A stretch of DNA of 64,000 bases from Castor canadensis (taxonomy: Eukaryota; Chordata; Mammalia; Rodentia; Castoridae). Each line of letters begins with the position of its first letter. The first letter of the stretch is position 1. The stretch lies in assembly GCF_047511655.1 (NCBI RefSeq), contig NC_133386.1:124553866-124617865 (forward strand), in the 5' to 3' direction. Below are positions 1-10,803 of this stretch, one piece after another. A program made the position numbers and the translations under genes. The notes beneath the pieces are model-generated. The model saw only the letters and a program-made list of their open reading frames with translations, was not told the origin of the DNA and searched no databases.

Positions 1-45
1 TGTATACACATATGAATAAATGAATAAACAAGTTTTTAAAAAGAG
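1..45 (+). mobile_element. L1 3' end remnant at window edge
   Basis: The first bases match the terminal signature seen at the other L1 3' ends here (GTATACACATATGAATAAATG followed by A-rich sequence, as at 63620 and 44297). Only the last few dozen bases of the element lie in the window; the rest is off the left edge. Confidence 0.5.
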
Positions 46-1384
46 CCATTGCCTTTTGCAGACAACATACTCTATACCACTATTCATCAAATCCATTTAG
101 TTAAACTATCTTACTTATTCTTCCCTTCCCAGGGCTTCCAGTTTGGGATAGTACAAGCCTCTCTAATTCATTCCCTTGACAGCCTGTACTTCCCCTCCTG
201 ACACTATTTATTACAATGAAACTAACAGCAAACCAAGGATAGGATTGTGTCTTATGTCTCTATCTCCATGATCTATAAGGTTCACTGAAAGAATAAATGA
301 GTTATCAATGAGAAATGGCAAGATATGATGTAATATTGTAAAGCATAAAATGTTTTGACAGAGCTTTTTCTTTTTTTCTTTTATCATTGTAATTGATTTA
401 TTATAATTGACAAACTTGTAATTGGGTATCATTGTTGGCTTCCTAGGATAATCAGGAAAAAGGGTTTCCCTAGATTTACAGGATGAAGGGAGTGGTGGTC
501 ATTTTTAAGCTATGAATAAATGTGATATAAACATAAAGCTACTCAAACCTTTTGTGACAATGTTTTCCTCTGACCAGGGATTACATAAGATCACTTGCAG
601 AATAAGAACAAAGACCTGTCCTCTATTCTTTCCCACACACTCCCCCTAGTGTCAAGAACTCCAAATAAGCTAAGAAAAAACCTGTAAGGTTCAAAGCTGT
701 TTCACAATGTTAAACTCACTTGCTTTAAGTATGTTAAATCAAAAATAAAGTAAAATTTTAAAAAAGAACAACAAATTATTCTAAAACTTCAGAAAATGAC
801 TTTCATTAACCAGATTTTAAAAATAAAATAAAACATTGGGGTTCCTTCATATCACCTATTCTGAGAAAAAGAACTGACAAAATGAGTGATCCCAGACACA
901 TTCTCTCTCCTTGAAGTCACCTGAGCTTTAGTCACGGCTCTGGAAGGCCTCTGGCCATCTCACACAATTGTGCCCAGCCTCAGCCCCAGGGCTCTGAGCA
1001 TCAGAGGAAAGAGTATTGGGTTCTGCAGGGACTTCTGCCATTTCATATGTCTAAAAAAATTATGTTCTCACTAGAGATGAAGCTGAAAGCCCACCCCCAA
1101 AACTGTGAAGTACCTTTGCTTCAACTGGAAATTTATTAGTTTGGGGTTGAATCAGCACTGCTTTTCTGCCACTCACTAATGGTAGTTATCTTGAATTCAC
1201 TGAAAATGGTAAAATAAGTAATGGCTTCATATATGTGGTTGATAAAGAGTAAGATAGCTAAATCTGATGCTCGCAAGGGTAAAAAATAATAAAAGTGTCC
1301 TATATTTTTATAAAAAAAAAAAACAGGACCCACTATCCCTGCTACCTTGTTGGTCTTGGAGATATGGATAAATTGGACTACTTC
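46..1384. other. Intergenic, no gene seen
   Basis: AT-rich unique-looking sequence with short A-runs (for example 1311-1323). No ORF with family resemblance, no RNA gene and no clear repeat was recognised. Confidence 0.5.
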
Positions 1385-1727
1385 TGAGGCAGGATAGATG
1401 GATGAGGAGATTGGAAAATTATTTACTTTTAATAAATATTAAAAGGGCCAGACTCAGGGCAGTCAACCATCCCAAACCAAAAGAGTCAACCCCCTCACTA
1501 ACAAGCCCACGTTAACAATGAACTCCTGCACAACTGCCCAGAAGACAAAATGGCCCAAAAACAGCTCATACAGCCCTATAAAATCCCAAGCCTGTAAGAG
1601 GCAGTACTCTGGTCTCTCTGACTAGAATCCTCCTCAGGTTTATCCTGAAATAAACCTACCTTTTTTAAAATAAACTTGCCTCTGCTGTTGAGTCAAGCCT
1701 CCTGTTTCTGTCTTCTTTTCCAAACAC
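1385..1727 (+). mobile_element. Solo LTR-like element A
   Basis: It begins TGAGGCAGGATAG, contains a TATA-like CCCTATAAAATCCC near 1577, then AATAAACC and AATAAACTTGCC polyadenylation-like signals at about 1649-1675, and appears to end near a CA at about 1727. Its first ~75 bases resemble the element starting at 3678. Family not assigned; the 3' boundary is approximate. Confidence 0.5.
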
Positions 1728-1929
1728 CTTCCTCCCACCCCCTCTACACTCCATATACTTCCTTTGCCCCAGTCTACCAAGTTTCCTCAACAAACTATGA
1801 CCATAATTTGAACATTCACTCATTCAACACATATTGACCAAAGGCTTCTTATGGGCCAGGAATTATGCTAAATGCTAGAGACAGAGGAGGTCTTGTAAGA
1901 GGCACTCAAATTGCTTTTGCTAAAAAGCA

Positions 1930-2530
1930 CTGACTCCTTACTTGGGCACATGAATTAACTAAAAACAGGAAAAGCTTGCCATTTCTGCCTCCATTTTGTA
2001 TCTGTCTTTGCTCTAAGCTGTTCTCTTTACAGTCACTTTGCAGTCACCTAGGATTTCAGAAAGGACAGAACTGATAACATCTTTATGACAAGGGATTGAA
2101 ACTTCCCACAAGGAACAGTGGAACATGCAGGACAGACGCCCCTCCAAATGAGAACAATGATCTATAATGATGAGGTTGCAGCCTGGAGCAGGAGTAATCA
2201 CCTCATGGAAGCCAGATGGCTCCCCTCAAGTGATGACAGCAGTAACACCTTCTCCAGAACCCCTCTCAGAGTATGGTCAATCAGAGCACACCTGTGACTG
2301 GGACTGTTTAACTGTGCATACCTTTGTCCCCTGCCTTCAGCTCTTTTGTATACTTAAGCGCATAGCTCATGTCTATATTCCAAAGATGGCTGAAGATGAG
2401 CTCAGTGCTTACTCTGCCTCTTCCCACAGCATGTCCCGAGCCATGTAATAAACCTTCTCTGCCTTCACTAGGCCTCTTTATTTGGCATTTAGGGGCAGGT
2501 GGCCAGACCTGGCATATGGAATCTCAAGCA
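1930..2530 (+). mobile_element. Probable LTR-like sequence
   Basis: This stretch has the layout of an LTR: a promoter-like middle (TATACTTAAG at about 2348) followed by AATAAACCTTCTCTG at about 2447. Terminal TG/CA and target duplication were not found, so the boundaries are loose. The short ORFs across it resemble no protein I know. Confidence 0.35.
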
Positions 2531-2910
2531 TTTGGGCCTTTGTTCCAAAACTCTGGTTTCAGTGTCTGTTATGAAGAATACAAATAATTTCAGGAGCAGG
2601 GAGAGGTCACGTTTGTAACAAAAGCACCAAATCACCACATCAAATGTGGAGCTGAGGTGGCATTTAAACTGGGATCTGAAGGATATGAAGCAATTGGCCA
2701 AGTAAAGACGAAGAAGCACTCCGGTTGAGAAAGCACCATATGCAAAGGCAGTGAGTAGGAAGGAGCAAGGAGGTTAGTAAGTGTGTTTGTTCGATCAAAT
2801 CCTCTCTCCTGCACCTTTTGTCCTACAATTTCTACCTATCAGAAATCCTTAGAAACAGGTTAAAATCCCATTTCTGCTTAACAATGATGACCAAAGACTA
2901 TATCACCACC

Positions 2911-3137
2911 ATGCGCCAGTGACTCACACCTATAACCGTAGCTACTCAGGAAGCAGAGATCAGGAAGATGACAGTTTGAAACCAGCCTTGGGAAAACAGT
3001 CCTTGAGATGCCATCTCAAAAATACCCAACACAAAAAAAAGGGCTGGCGGAGTGGTTCAAGTATTAGAGCACTTGCCTAGCAAGTATGAGATCCTGAGTA
3101 CAAGCCTCAGTACCACCAAAGAGAAAAAAAAAAAAAA
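2911..3137 (+). repeat. B1-dID dimeric SINE
   Basis: The left part is B1 (7SL)-like, with GTGACTCACACCTATAA and GCTACTCAGGAAGC. The right part is an ID/tRNA-like monomer (GGCTGGCGGAGTGGTTCAAG ... CTAGCAAG), ending in an A-run. The dimer design is typical of castorimorph and some other rodents. Confidence 0.75.
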
Positions 3138-3533
3138 TATTTTGCCCTCAACTGAATCAAATGATTAAGTTTTAAATATTCACATAACACTAATTTGTTA
3201 CTGCTTTCTATGGAAGGCTATTAGTGTGTTTGTTCTATTATCTCAGTTATATTACAAGTTCTTGGAGAAATCCTGCAAATCCTTACACATCCTAATAGAA
3301 ATCCTTGCACATAGTAGGAACTCAAATAATTGTTGGAATTAATTATTTTTCTTTATATTCCTCGCAGCATTTATCCTTAAGCCTAGTTGGCACTTGGATA
3401 GTTCTGAGTAAAATGGAAAAAAAAGCAATTTTTTTAAACTCCAGAAAAGAGTTGTGATTGTGAAGAACTGCAAAGAGTCTGAGATCTTATCCTATTTGCA
3501 AGCTATCATGTTAGCTTCCACACTATAAATACA

Positions 3534-3672
3534 TGAAGAAATGGTCCCATCATTGGCCATAAAGGAAATACAAATCAAAACTATATTGAGATTCCATCTC
3601 ACCCCAGTCAAAATGGTATCAAAAAGAAAACAACAATAAATACTGGGGAGGATGTGGGAGGTAAAGGAACCC
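3534..3672 (+). mobile_element. Old L1 ORF2 fragment
   Basis: The sequence around 'GGCCATAAAGGAAATACAAAT' to 'CACCCCAGTCAAAATGG' matches the ORF2 C-terminal region that is also present at 49250-49330 and, in antisense, near 7400-7500. It is short and decayed and abuts the LTR-like element at 3678. Confidence 0.7.
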
Positions 3673-3677
3673 TCTTA

Positions 3678-4100
3678 TGAGGCAAGATAGATAGAGAAGG
3701 AGACAAGGAAGTTATATTATTTTTAATAAATATTTAAAGGGCCAGACATTGGGAAGAGGAAATAAAAACTGAAAAGCCAGAGCAGCTAGTTCCCCTCCCA
3801 TCATCTCTTTTTAGCTGTTAAGTTACAAGAACAAGGAGATATAAAGAGGCTATCTGCATCTGTCTGCCTCTTTGAAATCTTAAGAAGCTGCAAAGCTCCT
3901 TGAATGAGTAGAGGAATAAAAAATGGAAGGCATATCTGGCAAAGTAAAGTCCTAAAACTCACCTATTGTCCCTGTGTTTTGGGTAGGCCTGGATCACATC
4001 TCCATGTTTTAAAATAATAAATAAACAGCATCCACCTTGAGCATGCAGATCCATTGTCCCAATGATTAGGGGTTGCTAAATGACATGTCCACATGTATCC
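3678..4100 (+). mobile_element. Solo LTR-like element B
   Basis: It starts TGAGGCAAGATAGATAG and shares about 75 bases of 5' sequence with element A at 1385, including TTTTTAATAAATATT and AAAGGGCCAGAC. An AATAATAAATAAA signal lies near 4013. Beyond the shared start the two diverge, so they look like related LTR subfamilies rather than paired LTRs. The end is approximate. Confidence 0.45.
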
Positions 4101-4614
4101 CCCCAACTTAAAAAGTCTAACACCTCAGATGAAAACCACCATTTTCAGCATTTATTCCTGTTTCCTCCTTGGGAAGCAGGAAATGTTTCTCCCTTCTTTT
4201 CCCTATTTCTCCCTACTTCTATCCTGTTATGCTAAATTCCTTTCCTAATCAACTTTACTATCACTTTCACTACATTTTTGCCTCTTGCCTGAATTATTCT
4301 CACTGGACACAAGAACCAAGGAGGAGGAGAGAAGGGCTAAGGAAATGTAACCAAAGGAGTGAAACTGTTCAAAGTACACTGCATGCATCTATGAAATATT
4401 CACAATGCAACTTCATTGTACCATTAAAGATAAAATTTTAAAAATAAATTAGTCTGCCATGGTTGCATGGATGCAAAACAAAAGATCTAATTATTGATGG
4501 CATAGTAAGCAGTATGAGCACCAGAATATTTGTGTCAGTTCTGTAAGAAAAATGATCTTTTCTACCAAAGTATATGTCACCCTCTTCAATTACTTTAAGT
4601 TCCTCAGGTTGCCA

Positions 4615-4960
4615 TCTTAGGTGACTTGCGTTATTTAAAGGGTTCCTGTTTCTTCTGGATTCTTGTACAGTCCCATTGCCTGCAAAAATTGCCCACCCAA
4701 TTACGTGCCCTAACCCATCCCCTAAGCCTTTTAGCCAATCAGGAAAGATTGTGAGCCTTTGACCTGGACAAATCCCGGGTGAGGGGCAGGTACAGCTGCA
4801 TCAGGGATATAGGAGGAGCCATTTTGTGCTCGCGTGTCTGCTCAGCTGGAGTAAGTACATGTTGCTCCCTTTTGATCTTTTGATCAAAAGAAATTGCCTT
4901 GTCAAGATTTTCTGTAGTTCCCCCTTGGCCGAAGTTCCATGGGTGGGATGCACATGATCC
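4615..4960 (+). mobile_element. Probable LTR fragment
   Basis: Contains a CCAAT-type box (AGCCAATCAGG near 4733) and a promoter-like GC-richer block (GGAGGAGCCATTTTGTGCTC), ending near GGCCGAAGTTCC. It also holds a 14-bp palindrome, CTTTTGATCAAAAG. The overall look is of an ERV LTR; the family and exact ends are unknown. Confidence 0.35.
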
Positions 4961-5644
4961 CAGGTGGATGCCTGAGCACACAACAGGTTGCATTACAGCG
5001 TGGAGCCCTGAGCTAGGAGAATCCAAATCTTTCCTAATTAAGAGGTAAGTAAGAGACCATTTGCTACAGAGGAAGACACTACTCATACCAAGATTGTTCA
5101 TGGCACAAACTGCCATTCAAAAAAGACTCCATATAATAGAAGGCAGAAAAGGCCTCTGCTTGCAAGAAATGCAGAAGCATGAGAGATTCGTAGAGAATTA
5201 TCTCCCAACACTGAGTAATGTCATCAGGCATTATTGTGCCAGGTCTTGTGCTCTGTATTTTTTATACACTATCTCCTTCATTCCTCTCAACTTGTTAGAT
5301 AATATTAATAAATTTATAAGAAATTTTTTTAAAAAATTAAGACCTTCTGCAGACAAATAATAGAAATGATGGAGAATTTGAAACACCTAGGAGCATTAGA
5401 GAGGCCTCAGGGAAGAACTGAATTTATTAGCTGAACACCATATGGATCACACCATCTGTTAGCCCTGTTTCTCCCTCCCATACTTCATTGGCCTACTTAG
5501 TACAATATGGTTACCCCCAACTCCTGGACTCACTTGCTATAGTTCCAGCCAGCCTCAGAAGATGATTAAGAATCCCTAAATCCAATTGCCAACACCACAA
5601 AAGGGAACATGATTGGCACAACTTTGGCAGGTGAGTAATCAGTG

Positions 5645-5699
<55 letters not shown>
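5645..5699 (+). repeat. (GT)n microsatellite
   Basis: An uninterrupted TG/GT run of about 54 bases. Confidence 0.97.
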
Positions 5700-5877
5700 G
5701 AAGGGAGAATATGATAGCAATATAATAGAAATAATAGCCAACATGTATTAATATAGAGAGAGGCCCACTTTTTTCATAATCATTACAAAGTAAAAACATT
5801 GTGGTCCCACCTACTGGTATCTTCTACTAGCCCATGACTCTTTCAGAGCAGGTATCATATTATTTAACAGAATTCTA

Positions 5878-5878
<1 letters not shown>

Positions 5879-5914
<36 letters not shown>
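5879..5914 (+). repeat. (AC)n microsatellite
   Basis: An uninterrupted AC run of about 34 bases, complementary to the GT tract about 180 bases upstream. Confidence 0.97.
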
Positions 5915-5917
<3 letters not shown>

Positions 5918-6103
5918 TGTTCAATTTATACAATTTTTCACCTTTATGGTAGTCTAAACATGTACCCATATAACTATTGTTTTTCACTTTCCATGCAGTT
6001 ATCAATAGATTACATGAGACATTCAGTGCCTTATTATATGATATATTTCATGTTATTTTGCCTATGCATCAGCTAACATAAGTATTCTGAGCTTTTAAGG
6101 TAA

Positions 6104-6455
6104 TGATAAAGAAACCCAGGGGAAAGATCTGAAGGCAAGCTCCCTCGCCCAGCTGGCCCTGGTTTCACAGATGTGCTAATGGGGTATGCTGTAACCTTGT
6201 GTTAATGTGGTAAATTGTAACCTTGTGCGAGTATGATACGTTGTAACCTCCTATCGAGAGGCTAACTGCCACATTTGTTTTTGTTCTTCCCACTCACTTG
6301 CTTCTGCATTCTGAGGCATTAAAAAACCTCACAGCCTTGAGCTGCAGGACTGATGCCATTTTTGGAGAGATCTAGGGTGGTGGCCCACTAGCGTAATAAA
6401 TCTTCCTTTCCTCCAACCACCTGGGTTTAAGTCTTGTTCTCACTGGTCCAACATT
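6104..6455 (+). repeat. 5' LTR, main part (interrupted)
   Basis: The U3 holds three imperfect copies of a ~27-base unit built around TTGTAACCTTGT (about 6175-6250). A TATA-like GGCATTAAAAAACC follows near 6316, then AATAAATCTTCC as polyadenylation signal near 6395. The L1 insertion interrupts the LTR after CTGGTCCAACATT; the last 12 bases resume at 13480-13491. Confidence 0.9.
6443..6455 (+). repeat. L1 target-site duplication, copy 1
   Basis: The 13-mer CTGGTCCAACATT is repeated exactly at 13467-13479, bracketing the L1. Confidence 0.92.
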
Positions 6456-6511
6456 TTTTTTTTTCTTTTTTCTTTTATTATTCATATGTGCATACAAGGC
6501 TTGGTTCATTT

Positions 6512-6575
6512 CTCCCCCCTGCCCCCACCCCCTCCCTTACCACCCACTCCACCCCCTCCTGCTCCCCCCCTCAAT
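6512..6575 (-). other. L1 3' UTR G-rich purine tract
   Basis: On the minus strand this is a series of G-runs (GGGGGGGAGCAGGAGGGGG and similar) with short spacers, a strong potential G-quadruplex. The same tract occurs at 60260-60320, 54494-54560 and, more loosely, at 44253-44277 and 63566-63603. Such tracts are a known feature of mammalian L1 3' UTRs. Confidence 0.8.
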
Positions 6576-6948
6576 ACCCAGCAGAAACTATTTTGCCCTT
6601 ATCTCTAATTTTGTTGTAGAGAGAGTATAAGCAATAATAGGAAGGAACAAGGGGTTTTGCTGGTTGAGATAAGGATAGCTATACAGGGCATTGACTCACA
6701 TTGATTTCCTGTGCGTGGGTGTTACCTTCTAGTTAATTCTTTTTGATCTCACCTTTTCTCTAGTTCCTGGTCCCCTTCTCCTATTGGCCTCAGTTGCTTT
6801 TAAGGTATCTGCTTTAGTTTCTCTGCTTTAAGGGCAACAAATGCTAGCTAGTTTTTTAGGTGTCTTACCTATCCTCACCCCTCCCTTGTGTGCTCTCGCT
6901 TTTATCATGTGCTCATAGTCCAATCCTCTTGTTGTGTTTGCCCTTGAT

Positions 6949-9900
6949 CTAATGTCCACATATGAGGGAGAACATACGATTTTTGGTCTTTTGGGCCAGG
7001 CTAACCTCACTCAGAATGATGTTCTCCAATTCCATCCATTTACCAGCGAATGATAACATTTTGTTCTTCTTCATGGCTGCATAAAATTCCATTGTGTATA
7101 GATACCACATTTTCTTAATCCATTCGTCAGTGCTGGGGCATCTTGCCTGTTTCCATAACTTGGCTGTTGTGAATAGTGCCGCAATAAACATGGATGTGCA
7201 GGTGCCTCTGGAGTAACAGTCTTTTGGTTATATCCCCAAGAGTGGTATTGCTGGATCAAATAGATCGATGTCCAGCTTTTTAAGTAGCCTCCAAATTTTT
7301 TTCCAGAGTGGTTGTACCAGTCTACATTCCCACCAACAGTGTAAAAGGGTTCCTTTTTCCCCGCATCCTCACCAACACCTGTTGTTGGTGGTGTTGCTGA
7401 TGATGGCTATTCTAACAGGGGTGAGGTGGAATCTTAGTGTGGTTTTAATTTGCATTTCCTTTATTGCTAGAGATGGTGAGCATTTTTTCATGTGTTTTCT
7501 GGCCATTTGAATTTCTTCTTTTGAGAAAGTTCTGTTTAGTTCACATGCCCATTTCTTTATTGGTTCATTAGTTTTGGGAGAATTTAGTTTTTTAAATTCC
7601 CTGTATATTCTGGTTATCAGTCCTTTGTCTGATGTATAATTGGCAAATATTTTCTCCCACTCTGTGGGTGTTCTCTTCAGTTTAGAGACCATTTCTTTTG
7701 ATGAACAGAAGCTTTTTAGTTTTATGAGGTCCCATTTATCTATGCTATCTCTTAGTTGCTGTGCTGCTGGGGTTTCATTGAGAAAGTTCTTACCTATACC
7801 TACTAACTCCAGAGTATTTCCTACTCTTTCTTGTATCAACTTAAGAGTTTGGGGTCTGATATTAAGATCCTTGATCCATTTTGAGTTAATCTTGGTATAC
7901 ATGGATCTAGTTTCAGTTTTTTGCAGACTGCTAACCAGTTTTTCCAGCAGTTTTTGTTGAAGAGGCTGCTATTTCTCCATCATATATTTTTAGCTCCTTT
8001 GTCAAAGATAAGTTGCTCATAGTTGTGTGGCTTCATATCTGGATCCTCTATTCTGTTCCACTGGTCTTCATGTCTGTTTTTGTGCCAGTACCATGCTGTT
8101 TTTATTGTTATTGCTTTGTAATATAGTTTGAAGTCAGGTATTGTGATACCTCCTGCATTGTTCTTTTGACTGAGTATTGCCTTGGCTATTCGTGGCCTCT
8201 TGTGTTTCCATATAAATTTCACAGTAGATTTTTCAATCTCTTTAATGAATGTCATTGGAATTTTGATGGGAATTGCATTAAACATGTAGATTACTTTGGG
8301 GAGTATCGACATTTTTACTCTGTTGATTCTACCAATCCATGAGCATGGGAGATCTCTCCACTTTCTACAGTCTTCCTCAATCTCTTTCTTCAGAAGTGTA
8401 TAGTTTTCCTTGTAGAGGTCTTTCACATCTTTTGTTAGGTTTACACCTAGATATTTGATTTTGTTTGAGGCTATTGTAAATGGAATTGTTTTCATACATT
8501 CTTTTTCAGTTTGCTCATTGTTAGTGTATAGAAGTGCTAATGATTTTTCTATGTTGATTTTATATCCTGCTACCTTGCTATAGCTATTGATGATGTCTAC
8601 AAGCTTCTGAGTAGAGTTTTTTGGGTCTTTAAGGTATAGGATCATGTCGTCTGCAAATAGGGATATTTTGACAGTTTCTTTACCTATTTGTATTCCTTTT
8701 ATTCCTTCTTCTTGCCTAATTGCTCTGGCTAGGAATTCCAGTACTATGTTGAATAGGAGTGGAGATAGTGGGCATCCTTGTCTGGTTCCTGATTTTAGAG
8801 GGAATGGTTTTAATTTTTCTCCGTTAAGTATAATGCTGGCTGTAGGTTTGTCATATATAGGTTTTATAATGTTGAGGAACTTTCCTTCTATTCCTAGTTT
8901 TCTTAGAGCTTTTATCATAAAATGATGTTGGATCTTATCAAAGGCTTTTTCTGCATCTATTGAGATGATCAAGTGGTTTTTGTCTTTGTTTCTGTTAATG
9001 TGGTTTATTACGTTTATTGATTTTCGTATGTTGAACCACCCCTGCATCCCTGGGATGAAGCCTACCTGGTCGTGGTGAATAATCTTTTTGAGGTGTTGCT
9101 GAATTCGATTTGCCATTATTTTGTTGAGGATTTTTGCATCAATGTTCATTAAGGAGATTGGCCTATAGTTCTCCTTTTTGGACGTGTCTTTGCCTGGTTT
9201 TGGGATAAGTGTAATAGTGGCTTCATAAAATGTGTTTGGCAGTTTTCCTTCCCTTTCTATTTCATGGAACAGTTTAAGGAGGGTTGGTATCAGTTCTTCT
9301 TTAAAGGTCTGATAGAATTCAGCAGAGAATCCATCAGGTCCTGGACTTTTCTTTTTGGGGAGACTCTTGATTGCTGCTTCAATTTCATTTTGTGTTATAG
9401 GTCTATTCAGGTGATTAATTTCCTCTTGGTTCAGTTTTGGATGATCATATGTATCTAGAAATCTGTCCATTTCTTTTAGATTTTCAAATTTATTTGAATA
9501 TAGGTTCTCAAAGTAGTCTCTGATGATTTCCTGGACTCCATGGTGTTTGTTGTTATCTCCCCTTTTGCATTCCTGATTGTACTAATTTGGGTTTTTTCTC
9601 TCCTCATTTTAGTCAGGTTTGCCAGGGGTCTATCGATCTTGTTTATTTTTTCAAAGAACCAACTTTTTGTTTCATTAATTCTTTGTATGGTTTTTTTGGT
9701 TTCTATTTCGTTGATTTCAGCTCTTATTTTTATTATTTCTCTCCTTCTATTTGTTTTGGGATTTGCTTGTTCTTGTTTTTCTAGGAGTTTGAGATGTATC
9801 ATTAGGTCATTGATTTGGGATCTTTCAATCTTTTTAATATATGCACTCATGGCTATAAACTTTCCTCTCAAGACTGCCTTAGCTGTGTCCCATAGGTTCC

Positions 9901-10753
9901 GGTAGGTTGTGTTTTCATTTTCATTGACTTCTAGGAACTTTTTAATTTCCTCTTTTATTGCATCGATGATCCATTCTTCATTAAGTAATGAGTTATTTAG
10001 TTTCCAGCTGTTTGCATGGTTTTTGTCTTTACTTTTGTTGTTGAGTTCTACTTTTACTGCATTGTGGTCAGATAGTATGCATGGTATTATTTCTATTTTC
10101 TTATATTTGCTGAGGCTTGCTTTGTGCCCTAGGATATGATCTATTTTGGAGAAGGTTCCATGGGCTGCTGAGAAGAATGTATATTGTGTAGAGGTTGGAT
10201 GAAATGTTCTGTAGACATCTACTAGGTCCACTTGATCTATTGCATATTTTAGATCTTGGATTTCTTTATTGAGTTTTTGTTTGGATGACCTATCTATTGA
10301 TGATAATGGAGTGTTAAAGTCTCCCACAACCACTGTGTTGGCGTTTATATATGCTTTTAGGTCTTTCAGGGTATGTTTGATGAAATTGGGTGCGTTGACA
10401 TTGGGTGCGTACAGATTGATGATTATTATTTCCTTTTGGTCTATTTCCCCTTTTATTAGTATGGAATGTCCTTCTTTATCTCGTTTGATCAATGTAGGTT
10501 TGAAGTCTACTTTGTCAGAGATAAGTATTGCTACTCCTGCCTGTTTTTGGGGGTCATTGGCTTGGTAAATCTTCTTCCAGCCTTTCATCCTAAGCATATG
10601 CTTATTTCTGTTGGTGAGATGAGTCTCCTGTAAGCAACAAATTGTTGGATCTTCTTTTTTAATCCATTTTGTCAAACGGTGTCTTTTGAAGGGTGAATTA
10701 AGTCCATTAACATTAAGCATTAGTACTGATAGGTATGTGGTGATTCCTGCCAT
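6949..10753 (-). pseudogene. L1 ORF2 (endonuclease-RT), broken
   Basis: The start at 10753 gives [20 protein letters not shown], the usual N-terminus of the APE-like endonuclease, about 50 bases after ORF1. Endonuclease motifs are intact in the first open segment (10753-9476): QETH, GDFNTP and SDHNAV. A frameshift near 9535-9545 separates this from the reverse-transcriptase segment (9470-7980), which keeps the FADD motif. An in-frame TGA near 7980 and a further frameshift near 7900 follow. The next segment (7902-7369) ends at a TGA where the sister copy at 60198 has CGA. The C-terminal Cys-rich (HCWWEC) region and tail end at 6949 with another TAA near 7230. No functional full-length product is expected. 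Confidence 0.9.
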
Positions 10754-10803
10754 TTAGTTATCTTAGTTGTTTGAAGGTTTGATTGTGTGTACCTAACTTG
10801 ATG

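Noticed and set aside
4873..4886. 14-bp palindrome CTTTTGATCAAAAG
   Set aside because: Perfect but short and within a probable LTR; palindromes of this size occur by chance, and no partner sites were found.
4739..5116. 125-codon minus-strand open frame
   Set aside because: It crosses an LTR-like fragment, has no domain or homology I recognise, and no plausible splice context.
5511..5799. ORFs rich in alternating Thr-His
   Set aside because: They are translations of the dinucleotide microsatellite.
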